Assembly: GCA_023014485.1 (NCBI GenBank) | Contig: JAJOZX010000483.1 | Span: forward strand, 596,501-660,500 | DNA: 64,000 bases | Direction of reading: 5' to 3' | Source of the DNA: Bathynomus jamesi | Lineage: Eukaryota; Arthropoda; Malacostraca; Isopoda; Cirolanidae | Shown: positions 1-9,900 of the stretch, one piece after another | Layout of the letters: the number at the start of each line of letters is the position of its first letter | Numbering within the stretch: the stretch's first letter is position 1 | The notes under the pieces: generated by a model | Seen by the model: only the letters and a program-made list of their open reading frames with translations | What the model was told of the DNA's origin: nothing | Databases searched by the model: none | Position numbers and translations under genes: made by a program

Positions 1-1
1 A

Positions 2-88
2 CTCAGGGATCTGGCAGAACTCAATCAAAGAATCATAAAGGTTATTGGATCCATTCCACAAGAGCATCTTGCTGATGCTTTAATGTAG
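2..88 (+). pseudogene. C-terminal fragment of a Tc1/mariner-type transposase
   Basis: The window opens inside a reading frame that runs from base 2 to a TAG at 86-88. It encodes 28 residues, including LRDLAELNQRII and SIPQEHLADAL. A helical stretch of this kind, with a late proline before a short helix, is typical of the extreme C-terminus of Tc1/mariner (DDE_3) transposases; that is family knowledge applied to a short match. The start lies outside the window, so intactness cannot be judged. Several other Tc1/mariner elements follow within 3 kb, which supports the reading. Confidence is limited by length. Confidence 0.5.
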
Positions 89-186
89 TTCGAGTGTCGA
101 ATACATACTGTAGCTACGAATGATTTTACATCATGCTATGTGGAATGTTCTAAACTTTGACCGTTTGGAAATATATATATATATAT

Positions 187-437
187 ATGTTAAACACAGA
201 CCGTGCATGGAACAAGGAACTCTTCTGGGAAAATTAAATCCACTATAGTCCGAATAAGTAATGGTAAATGACAAATACCATAGTTTTTTTCCTTTTTCAT
301 GATTTTAGCCCGACGTGGGCAACGGGTCTCTCGCAAAAAGATCCCATAAATATAGCTTCCCTCACCAGCTATCTGCAAAGCAGACAGGATCCAGCTTTGG
401 GACGTGGATCTAGGGTTTAAAGCAAGCCTAGATCCCT
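187..437 (-). repeat. Inverted copy of the inner part of the 606-979 MITE
   Basis: Bases 187-437 are the near-exact reverse complement of 692-942. The predicted 62-residue frames on the two copies differ by a single residue, so the copies diverged recently. The segment lacks the outer part of the MITE terminus and abuts a short TA run at 173-188. The stretch between the copies (438-605) holds a TATATAAG at about 451 and an AATAAA near 491, an arrangement seen in LTRs, but no paired LTR or coding region is visible. Confidence 0.75.
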
Positions 438-605
438 ACACTCAGAACCTCTATATAAGTAAAAGACTCGTTGCATTCACGTCGTGTTGAATAAATCAAA
501 GAAAAAGGGGGTAACTATTGTATTTTTAGCCAAAAAAAACAAAACTTAAACCTCAACCGGGACATTGAGCGTCCACTTTTCAAGGCACGAAACACGTCCG
601 TTTAG

Positions 606-979
606 TATACACAAACTCAGAATGGTTCCCTGAGAACATTATATGTTAAACACAGACCGTGCATGGAACAAGGAACTCTTCTGGGAAAATTAGGGATCTA
701 GGCTTGCTTTAAACCCTAGATCCACGTCCCAAAGCTGGATCCTGTCTGCTTTGCAGATAGCTGGTGAGGGAAGCTATATTTATGGGATCTCTTTGCGAGA
801 GACCCGTTGCCCACGTCGGGCTAAAATCATGAAAAAGGAAAAAAACTATGGTATTTGTCATTTACCATTACTTATTCGGACTATAGTGGATTTAATTTTC
901 CCAGAAGAGTTCCTTGTTCCATGCACGGTCTGTGTTTAACATATAATGTTCTCAGGGAACCATTCTGAGTTTGTGTATA
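606..979. mobile_element. MITE with about 86-bp terminal inverted repeats
   Basis: TATACACAAACTCAGAATGG at the left end is mirrored by the reverse complement ending at 979, and the two arms match through AAGAGTTCC-type sequence about 86 bp in. The element ends in TA and adjoins a TA microsatellite, as Tc1/mariner-derived MITEs do. There is no credible coding capacity; the 62-codon frame inside also occurs inverted at 187-437. Confidence 0.7.
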
Positions 980-993
980 TATATATATACACG

Positions 994-1153
994 CACAGTG
1001 TGGCCCAAATGTAGGTATACAGTTTCATATGTTGAATTTTTAAATTCATTTTCCTTTCAGGGTAGATAATAATGAACATCTGCGTGATTAACACACGCTA
1101 TGTGTAAAGTTTCATTAAATATACCTATACCATCAACTGTATACCTACTTTAT

Positions 1154-1206
<53 letters not shown>

Positions 1207-1244
1207 TATATAAACAAACTGTATACCTACCTTTAGGCCACTCG

Positions 1245-1247
<3 letters not shown>
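994..1247. mobile_element. Degraded MITE with about 33-bp inverted ends around a TA array
   Basis: CACAGTGTGGCCCAAATG at 994 is complementary in inverted orientation to CTTTAGGCCACTCGGTG ending at 1247, with both arms continuing into GTAGGTATACAGTTT. The middle is a TA array (1153-1212). A third copy of the arm sits at 2948-2984, on the far side of the mariner element, so a copy may have been split or duplicated around it. Confidence 0.55.
1153..1212. repeat. (TA)n microsatellite
   Basis: Nearly pure alternating TA for about 60 bp within a MITE. Open frames of Tyr/Ile reported across such tracts are not genes. Confidence 0.9.
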
Positions 1248-1277
<30 letters not shown>

Positions 1278-1280
<3 letters not shown>

Positions 1281-2882
1281 GGTGGCCCAAAAAAAATGGC
1301 ACCAATTTTCAGAAGTGATATCTCAATAACCATTGCAGTTAGGGATTTTAAAAAACAACCAAATGAAAGATAATTCTTTTCTCTTTAAATACTTATTCAA
1401 TAGCTTGATGGTTATAAACCCATGTAATGCCAAAAATTGGCTTATAAGAAAAATATACAAAAAAAAGTTGCGCATTTATATTTATTCCTTATATTTTTTT
1501 CTAATTAATTATCTTCTAATTTACGGTCTTTAAACGAAGTTCTGTGGTTTTAAGTTAAACCTAATTTTCAATAAATGGCTCAATCTTCCCTCCATTATGG
1601 TTAACCACAGCCTGTAATCTCGCCCTCCATTTTGAAATTGCCTTTGAGATCATCACTTGTGAGAGATTTTCCCATGCAGCCTGAATTCGTTCACGAAGAT
1701 GGTTCACATCACGGATTTTCTGACCATGGTAGACTTCTCTCTCTAAGGCAGACCACACAAAGTAGTCAATGGGGTTTAGATCTGGGCTGCATGGTGGCCA
1801 ATTATTTGGTTCGATAAAACCAGGACAATTATTATTGAGAAATGTTATTGTTTCCTTGGCTGTATGAGATGGGGCTCCATCTTGCATGAACACAAAATCA
1901 GTGCTCGTCTCCTTGATCTCTGACAACATTGGAGACAAAATGTCATTACAGTAGTAAATTGAGTTAATTTTAACGCCTCGCTGAATAAAAATGATGGATG
2001 TTTTGTTCTCAGATGACGCTGCAAGGGAAACCATTATCGAATCTGAAAAGTGTTTTTTTTCACGCAAAAGTCGTTTTGGGTCAACATGAGTTTTTGTCGC
2101 CACTGCTGCACGAACCCGATCATTTTGGGTATTTCGTGGCGTTTCGACCGTAAATCGTTTCTCATCAGAAAACCAAATTTTTTTCACACTCATTTGACCG
2201 AAATCTTCGCAATAGATTTTTACATCGATGGAAACGTCTTTCTTTCACAGGCTCCGATAAAGCAATAACCTTCACCCTCTTAAATGTTTTCAACCCAAGA
2301 TCTTTTCGAATTATTCGCTGTACTGATGAACGTGAAATCCCGGTTTCTTTCGCAACTTCACGTTCACTTTTACTTGTTCCCGGTTGTTCCTCTTGACTTA
2401 AAACCATTTCATTTACTTTTTCAATGTTTTCTGGCGTTCTAATACTTTTTGGTCGACCACTTCCCGGACGCCGTTGACTGCTGCCGGTTTCTTTAAGTTT
2501 TTGTAAAAAATGTGCCACAGTTCTTTTTTTCCAGTTTCTATTTGGAAATTCGTAAAGGATTCTGTTTAATGAATATCCTTTTTCTTCACGTAGTGCTTGT
2601 ATAATGTTCTTATCAGAATCTCTCAATCCCATCTTGAGGGGTCTGGAATAGAAAAATTTCATTTAAAATTAGGATCAAGGAATAAATATAAATGCGCAAC
2701 TTTTTTGTATATTTGTTTGGAAGCCAATTTTGGGCATTATATGGGCTTATAACCATCAAGCCATAGAATAAGTATTTAAAGAGAAAAAATTATCTTTCAT
2801 TTGGTTGTTTTTTTAAGTCCCTAGCTGCAATGGTTATTGAGATATCACTTCTCAAAATTGGTGCCCTTTTTTTTGGGCCACC

Positions 2883-2885
<3 letters not shown>
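1278..2885 (-). mobile_element. Mariner-like transposon with long inverted ends
   Basis: The element starts CAGGGTGGCCCAAAAAAAA at 1278 and ends in the complementary GGGCCACCCTG at 2885, with TA on each side. The inverted repeats extend roughly 150 bp, through CTTATTCAATAGCTTGATGG on the left and its near-mirror on the right. At 1608 bp it has the size of a full-length autonomous mariner. It is inserted in TA microsatellite DNA, the expected target for this superfamily. It carries one transposase frame, interrupted once. Confidence 0.88.
1561..2662 (-). pseudogene. Mariner-like (DD37D type) transposase, one frameshift
   Basis: The protein would cut and paste the 1278-2885 element in the nucleus. 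The N-terminal half (2165-2662) shows a helix-turn-helix region with GSGRPKSIRTPENIEK followed by ETGISRSSVQRIIRKDLGLK. The C-terminal half (1561-2193) holds the catalytic core: WFSDEKRF, FMQDGAPSHTA and WPPCSPDLNPIDYFVW. I count 37 residues between the second and third Asp, matching the DD37D (maT-like) subgroup rather than classical DD34D mariner. The halves overlap because the frame slips by one base at a T7 run at about 2178-2184, just before WFSDE. No other stop is seen, so the copy is young or the slip is a sequencing error. Confidence 0.88.
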
Positions 2886-2941
<56 letters not shown>

Positions 2942-2977
2942 ATATATGAAACTGTATACCTACCTTTAGGCCACTCG

Positions 2978-3031
<54 letters not shown>

Positions 3032-3045
3032 TATATATATGGAAG
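2886..3045. repeat. (TA)n arrays flanking a MITE arm
   Basis: Two TA arrays (2886-2946 and about 2989-3040) enclose GTATACCTACCTTTAGGCCA (about 2953-2972), the same arm that ends the 994-1247 MITE. The block is the right flank of the mariner insertion. Confidence 0.85.
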
Positions 3046-3300
3046 AAATATATACAAAACCAAGTCGGTTTATAAACTGAAGATTTGCATGTACTGTACA
3101 ACAAGACTCATAAGTTATACCTTTCTAATTCTATTAATTTTTTTACAGCCCAAATCTAGTTGAGGCGGCAATACTTTCTTAATTTTAATGTACAGTACAT
3201 CGTTTTCTTTTCATTTTTCCCTTGTACTCCACCTGGAGAGAGTTTCTTCGGGGGTTAAACGGGACTTAAACCTTAACACTATGGAATTTTTAGGTACAGC

Positions 3301-4881
3301 CAGTGATGGGCAGTATCTAGATACATGTATCGCCGATACGTATCGATCGATACTTTTGTATCGGTATCGGTATCGCTTTAGCTACTTGACAAAATTATCG
3401 ATTTATCGGTATCGCTAACGTCAATTTTCTTAAATGTATCGAAAAAAATCAATACTTCGATACATCGATACATTAATAAGAATTTTTAAATATTTAAATA
3501 GATGTTATAATATGACACTAATGAGTTATATTTATGAATATACATAAATAATAATATTATTAAATATTTATTTAATGACAGTACTACTCTACTGTTCACG
3601 TCACACAGTACGGCGCAACGTTTAAACACGTTTGTACTTGTGTTATTGAGATTAATTAACCGAAATTAGCCGAAATAATCCAGGAAATTCTAAAATGTCA
3701 GTTGACATTACCATGCGTCACAAGATGGAACTCCTTGTTCGACAGTTTATCAGTTCTGTTGAAGCATAAAAGTGTCCTAAATGAAACAATGAAACAACTA
3801 GGACTGCCAACATTTCGTGAAAATGAGCTTGATTTTCTCCAGGAATACCTAACCGTACTACAACCTACAACCCATTGCAACAGCACTTGATAGGTTGCAG
3901 TCCGACAAAGAATGTTTTTACGGTTGCCTGCTTCTGACATTGTTAGCTGTAGAGAAGAAGCTAGAGCGTTTGAATTCGGAGGCATTGCGTCATTGTCAGC
4001 CACTTCTCAATGCAGTCACAGTAGGGTTCACTAAGCGGTCTGAAAAGTTTCTGTGCCTTGATGCGTCGCATGAGTGTAAAGCAGCAATACTGGCATCGTC
4101 TTCAAATCCTCTGTTCAAGTTAAAGTGGATGACAATAAAAGGCAAATTTAATACTAACATTGTCAAAAAGAGGGTTCAAGAAATGTTGGTTAATGCTGTT
4201 AAGAGCCTCAGCGAGCAGACCCCCCAGCAACAATTAAGTGACGGAAGTGCAGATGATTTCTTTTGTTATGAGTCTGCTTCCACTAATGTCTCTGCAACCC
4301 AAGATTCCACTGAGATGGAAGTTTTACAGTATCTGGGTGACGGAAGTCATTCTCTCCAATCTCTGAGGCAGTACCCAGGAATTCTACGGGTCTTCCTGAA
4401 GTATAACACACCACTACCATCCTCTGCTCCTGTAGAACGGTTGTTTAGTTTGGCTGGTCACATTCACGCTCCAAAAAGGAATAGACTGTCTGACCAGATG
4501 TTTAGCCAGCTGGTATTTTTGAAGGGTAATAGTAATTACTTTTAATTGTTAGTGTAATATTTTCAGTCATTCATGTATCCTACAAAATGAAAACATACTT
4601 TCATTAAATAAAGCAATTGTTTTTATTTACATCTATAAAACCCATTAAAATGTCGTTGATTTTACTTACAGTGCGTACAAATTACTAGTATAAACAATAA
4701 TATCTCATACCTACTTATTAAATGAATAATTATAAAAATGTACCGGCGATACATGTATCGGTATCGGTATCGCTTAAGACATCTAGAAAGTATCGGCGTA
4801 TCGGTATCGCCTAAGACGTTCTTCATGTATCGATGTATCGGTATCGCTTTAGCGATTTTCATGTATCGATGCCCATCACTG
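3301..4881 (+). mobile_element. hAT transposon with 8-bp target duplication
   Basis: CAGTGATGGGCA at 3301 is mirrored by TGCCCATCACTG ending at 4881. The flanking 8 bp GGTACAGC is repeated exactly on both sides (3293-3300 and 4882-4889), the hallmark of hAT insertion. Both ends carry repeated TATCGGTATCG motifs, the sub-terminal repeats expected to bind a hAT transposase. The element sits inside an older LINE fragment. Confidence 0.92.
3702..4545 (+). pseudogene. hAT transposase remnant (C-terminal part)
   Basis: Two overlapping frames encode the end of a hAT transposase. The first (3702-3890) contains VTRWNSLFDSL, a well-known hAT signature. The second (3895-4545) ends with the hAT dimerisation region, including PLPSSAPVERLFSLAG and HAPKRNRLSDQMFSQLV. 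The frame change falls at about 3865, where ACAAC is locally duplicated. The BED zinc finger and most of the RNase H-like core are missing, because only about 0.4 kb separates the left terminus from the first motif. The copy cannot be autonomous. Its own 8-bp duplication is intact, so the deletion may have preceded or followed insertion. Confidence 0.85.
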
Positions 4882-4889
4882 GGTACAGC

Positions 4890-5196
4890 CTAGTACTAGG
4901 CTTAAGATAGAGGTGCTGTATCGTAGTATCTCCTCTACAATTTCTCCAGATGTTATACTTATGGGCAGTTGGTCAAGGAACTCCACTGTAGATTTCTTTA
5001 CTGCCCCTGTCGCTCCCACCACTGTTGGGATGATCTCAGGTTCTACACTCCACATTCTCCGTATTTCATGTTTGAGTCTCTGGTATTTTAAGACCTTTTC
5101 CTTTTCATAGTTAATTACATTCCAGTCCGCTGGGACTCCTGCTTCCACCAAGAGGCATTTGTTACCCTCCTTCTTACTACTATGTATGGCCTGCAT
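4890..5196 (-). pseudogene. C-terminus of a LINE reverse-transcriptase polyprotein
   Basis: The frame contains VPADWNVINYEKEKVLKYQ, RLKHEIRRMW and EIIPTVVGATGAVKK. This matches the conserved tail after the reverse transcriptase of many animal non-LTR retrotransposons, where a kYq-L-E-rrmW segment is followed by viPvVvGalG. The reverse transcriptase domain itself is absent, so this is a 5'-truncated insertion. The frame ends just before the hAT copy at 4881. Confidence 0.7.
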
Positions 5197-5432
5197 CCTG
5201 ATACTCTGATATCAGTTGATATCTCATGATCATATAGGTACCATGAGTGACCTAATTAGTGTTTATTTGTAATGACGACTAAGAAATGAAACTTCTTTTT
5301 ATAAAATATGATTTATTTATATAATTAATCATCTCCCTCTGTCCTTATTACAAAAAGCACTAGGCCCTATTTAAAATAACATTTTAGTAACTGTTGGATG
5401 AACTTACCCATTTTAAATGATATTCACATAGG

Positions 5433-5838
5433 CAGTGGCGGATTATCACTGAGGCTATTGGGGCTGAAACCTCAGGCTCCCATGCTTGAGGGGCCCTCCA
5501 CTGAACTGAGTTTCGATGATATAATTCGAGATTTCGCAAACTTCTTTGATTAAATATGACAGAGTACACAAACTGACAAATTCCCTGTTTTATTTTATGT
5601 TTTATAGGGCCTAAAGTAAAGTTTGTTTAATACTGTTTGGTTTTGGCAAACAGCAAAATACACTGTGTTCTTAAGGTTCTTTTAAGTTTGTTTCTCAATT
5701 AGTCTGAGCACCGTACATATAATTCGTGTAAATGTAGTATGTACAGTACTGTACATGTATTGTTAATACAAAGCTATAGAAAAGGGCCCCCATATTCTTC
5801 ATTGCCCCGAGGCCACGAGGTGTCTTAATCCGCCTCTG
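5433..5838. mobile_element. hAT MITE with CACATAGG target duplication
   Basis: CAGTGGCGGATTATCAC at 5433 is mirrored by TTAATCCGCCTCTG ending at 5838. The 8-bp CACATAGG flanks both sides (5425-5432 and 5839-5846). The sister units carry the unoccupied site (ATTGATATAGGG near 31030, ATTCATATAAG near 40762). There is no coding capacity in 406 bp. Confidence 0.93.
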
Positions 5839-5846
5839 CACATAGG

Positions 5847-6998
5847 AAAGCTTTGAAAATATTGAAAAATAAAAAGTAAAAAGAATGAAGCTCATAAATT
5901 AAGTTAACCCTTAAAAAGCATAGAAAATGTGATTACATAAATTTAAATATAGAAAATGAGAGTTATGTATTATAAAATGGAAAACACTTGCAAATTACAA
6001 TAAAATATTTTACAACACAAAACTGTTAAAACTTGGTTTCATGGATTTAGCTGGGAGCATTTTGCATTTTAATTGTCTTACTAAACTAGAAAAACTGTTG
6101 ACAATTTAAATTCGTATTAAAACAGAAAGACATAAAAACAGACCTTATGTCAAAAAAGTTTAATTATTATTAATTAATGGATAATACTGAAACAAAAAAG
6201 TTTTTGGCGCTCATGATTGAAACAGTTTGAATTTCCTCAAACCTTACTTTAAATGTAAAACACTTCTGCAATTCTGGGAATTTAAGTGCTTATATACACT
6301 GTCGAACAGCCGTAGAATATTTTTTCAGAGAAAATTTAAAGAATTTACTTTATACAATGTACGAAATTATTATAAAATAGATTATGTCTTCCTAGAACGA
6401 GCTTTAGAAATTAATTTATTTTCATGTTTTTTATTACACGAAAATATATTGACGTGACTCAGGAATAAAAAGAATACAGTAATTATAGGAAAGAAAGCAT
6501 TTTATTTGATTGAACAAAACATTAAGTAATACTACACATAAATAAGAGCAATTAAACTTGAATATAATCCATAATATAATTTTTAGATTTCTCTGCATAA
6601 TGTTAACTCAAAGACAATATTCAGATATTCGTCTAATTTGGAAAGCCTAATTTTTATCCTGTATTTTTCTCTCTGATTAAATTTTATAACTTTTATTGCA
6701 AGATGTCAATAATTATAAATGTAAAAAAGTAATTAGTTATTAAAAAAATTATAAAATAAATATTTTGGGAGCCAATGCGTGAGAACTATTTTTTTTAATA
6801 AAATACACAAGAAAGCAAGTAGGCCTAACACATGTTATAGTAAATTTTAGTATTTTTTAAAGAAAATATTATATACTTAGGGATTGCTTAATTCTTTCAT
6901 ACGAAACTGTCTTTATTTACGATTTCTTTGTGAAACTGATATTTGTATTCATATTTTAAATTATTATATATATTATTATAAATTCGTTATGTTTTATG
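5847..6998. other. 3' flank of gene 1, no gene seen
   Basis: This AT-rich DNA aligns with 31030-32840 of unit 2 and with parts of 40765-41040 of unit 3. I see no credible coding frame; frames of up to 76 codons are not conserved between units. It includes the likely poly(A) signal at 6912-6917. Confidence 0.6.
6912..6917 (-). terminator. Candidate poly(A) signal of gene 1
   Basis: AATAAA on the minus strand lies about 82 nt after the stop codon at 6999. The same hexamer and its surroundings (CTGTCTTTATTTAYGATTTC on the plus strand) are conserved in unit 2 at 32547-32552, which supports function. Confidence 0.55.
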
Positions 6999-9900
6999 CT
7001 ATTGGAAGATATCAGAATTTACGACGACAATAAAGCTGTCTTGGCCTTCATTTTTTGAATTTGTTTCACTGAGGCTTTTTCCAATTTTTTGATCTGGTTC
7101 AGTGGCAGTGCTTCGCGAGTCTTCAAAGCATTCAGAAGGAAGAAGGGATGGATGTAGTTTCCCATTCAAACAGGGATTTATACCTGATTTTTTTTGTCTA
7201 TCTGCAGTACTTTGATTGCATTCTGGAGGTAAAAGAGAGGGGTGTATTTTGCTGTTCTTACAAGGGTCAAAACGAAATCCCGTTTCTCTACCTATCTCAG
7301 ATGGACCTAACTCTTCAATTGGTGGTCCTTGAAGTAAATCTACATTTGTGCTCTGAAAATGATTTGGACGTTGAGCACTAAATAAGCTTATGCCGGTATT
7401 TTCATTCTTGGTGGGAAATGTGTTTGATAATGAGTGTGAACTACTGTCAAAACTGTCTTGATTAATTCCAAAAGAATTAGTAGATGAGAGAGGAATTCCT
7501 ACAGTGGCTGGGTCAAAAAATTCATTATTATTTGAGAAGAGTACTGAAGATTTCGATTCTCGTAACCCATGGGAAGAAAAACCAACTTCGCTTTGAATAT
7601 TATCTCCGATTATTCCTCCAAGCAGTGATGTCGGATGAATCTCGGAATTTTGTTTATTACTCACTTTATCGAATTGCAATTTTAACCCAGTATTTCTATG
7701 TGGAGAATCTCCCTGGGGTAAAAATTCGTCGTCCTCAGGAATAATAAAAAAGTTGTTGCCTAATCCTTGACTACTTGATCCACCTGTGGCTCCTGACTGT
7801 ATAGTAGGACTACTTGAACTGATACTTAAAGGTATGCCAAAAGAGTGATCAAATTCACTTTGAGACGGTAGAGCACTTTGGGATCTATCAATGGGAGAAG
7901 CAGGCAATTTTTCTGTTCCTGTTGTTTGTATAAATGAAGGTAATGAAACACCGGTAGCAGATTTTCGACCGCTATCAAAATTAAAACCATTATTTCGATC
8001 TAACTGTTCTCCAGGGAGAAAATTTCCTTGATCTGAAAAGTCAACAGATGCGCCCGAACCTGGAATAAGACTACCTTGGCCAAATGGAGTAGTTTGAAGC
8101 GGTATTCCGACATCAGCATTTTCCGTTGTGCCAAATGGGTCTCTCACTCTATGTAATCTCTCGTTGTTAGTGGGAGGAACTGACTGATCGGGCTTTTCTG
8201 GTCTGCCAGGAGTTGGTGCTAAACTTCCGAACGCATGACCTGATGCTGGTAAGTCTATCAAAGGAATTCCAAATTCTTGCGCTGAAGTTGAATGGACTGA
8301 TGGATCGGACAAAGGAGTTCCAGATCCTGGAGTTGATGAAGTTGAAGAAATTGAGGGGCCTGGTAAAGGAATTCCAAATCCTTGATCTGAAATTGAGGGG
8401 ACTGATGGTTCAGACAAAGGAGTTTCAAATGCTTGAACTGAAGTTGGAGGGATTGATGGACCTAGTAAAGGAATTCCAAATCCTTGATCTGAAGTTGAAG
8501 GGACTGATGGTTCGGACAAAGGAGTTTCAAATCCTTGACTTGAAGTTGAAGGGATTGATGGACCCGGTAAAGGAATTCCAAATCCTTGATCTGAAGTTGA
8601 AGGGACTGATGGTTCGGACAAAGGAGTTTCAAATCCTTGGCTTGAAGTTGAAGGGATTGATGGACCTAGTAAAGGAATTCCAAATCCTTGATCTGAAGTT
8701 GAAGGGACTGATGGTTCGGACAAAGGAGTTTCAAATCCTTGACTTGAAGTTGAAGGGATTGATGGACCTAGTAAAGGAATTCCAAATCCTTGAGTTGAAG
8801 TCGAAGGGACTGATGAATCGGACAAAGGAGTTTCAAACCCTTGACTTGAAATTGAAGGGATTGATGGACCTGGTAAAGGAATTCCAAATCCTTGATCTGA
8901 AGTTGAAGGGACTGATGGTTCGGACAAAGGAGTTTCAAATCCTTGACTTGAAGTTGAAGGGATTGATGGACCTAGTAAAGGAATTCCAAATCCTTGAGTT
9001 GAAGTCGAAGGGACTGATGAATCGGACAAAGGAGTTTCAAACCCTTGACTTGAAATTGAAGGGATTGATGGACCTGGTAAAGGAATTCCAAATCCTTGAT
9101 CTGAAGATGGGGGGACTGATGGATCGGACAAAGGAGTTTCAACTCCTTTACTTGAAGGTGAAGGGATTGATGGACCCGATAAAGGAATTCCAAATCCTTG
9201 ATTTGAAATTGAAGGGACTGATGTATCGGACGGATCGGACAAAGGAGTTCCAGATCCTGGAGTTGATGAAGTTGAAGGGAATGATGGACTTGGTAAAGGA
9301 ATTCCAAATCCTTGATCTGAAGTTGAGGGAGTTTCAAATCCTTGACTTGAAGTTGAAGGGATTGATGGGTCTGGTAAAGGAATTCCAAATCCTTGATCTG
9401 AAGTTGAAGAGACTGATGCATCGGACAAAGGAGTTCCAGATCCTGGAGTTGATGAAGTTGAATGGATTGATGGACCTGGTAAAGGAATTCCAAATCCTTG
9501 ATCTGAAGTCGAAGGGACTGATGCAACGGACAAAGGAGTTTCAAATCCTTGACTTGAAATTGAAGGGATTGATGGACCTGGTAAAGGAATTCCAAATCCT
9601 TGATCTGAAGTTGAAGGGACTGATGCATCGGACAAAGGAGTTCCAGATCCTGGAGTTGATGAAGTTGAATGGATTGATGGACCTGGTAAAGGAATTCCAA
9701 ATCCTTGATCTGAAGTCGAAGGGACTGATGCAACGGACAAAGGAGTTTCAAATCCTTGACTTGAAGTTGAAGGGATTGATGGACCTGGTAAAGGAATTCC
9801 AAATCCTTGACCTGAAGTTGAAGGGACTGATGCATCGGACAAAGGAGTTCCAGATCCTGGAGTTGATGAAGTTGAATGGATTGATGGACCTGGTAAAGGA

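Larger units (their letters stand above)
3203..5243 (-). mobile_element. 5'-truncated non-LTR retrotransposon split by a hAT element
   Basis: In unit 3 the flank reads AATGTACAGTGAGTGATTTA without interruption (about 40347-40366). In unit 1 it is opened between AATGTACAGTA (about 3198) and GAGTGACCTAATTAG (about 5245). The inserted DNA holds a LINE 3' coding remnant (4890-5196) and 3' untranslated sequence that continues to about 3214 on the other side of the hAT copy at 3301-4881. Exact ends are uncertain, and no target duplication was found. Confidence 0.6.

Noticed and set aside
438..605. Possible solo LTR (TATATAAG, AATAAA)
   Set aside because: There are no defined TG...CA ends, target duplication or second copy; the two motifs are common by chance in AT-rich DNA.
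2790..3104. Tyr/Ile-rich frames across TA arrays (also near 1145 and 19453)
   Set aside because: They are translations of alternating TA microsatellites flanking transposons.
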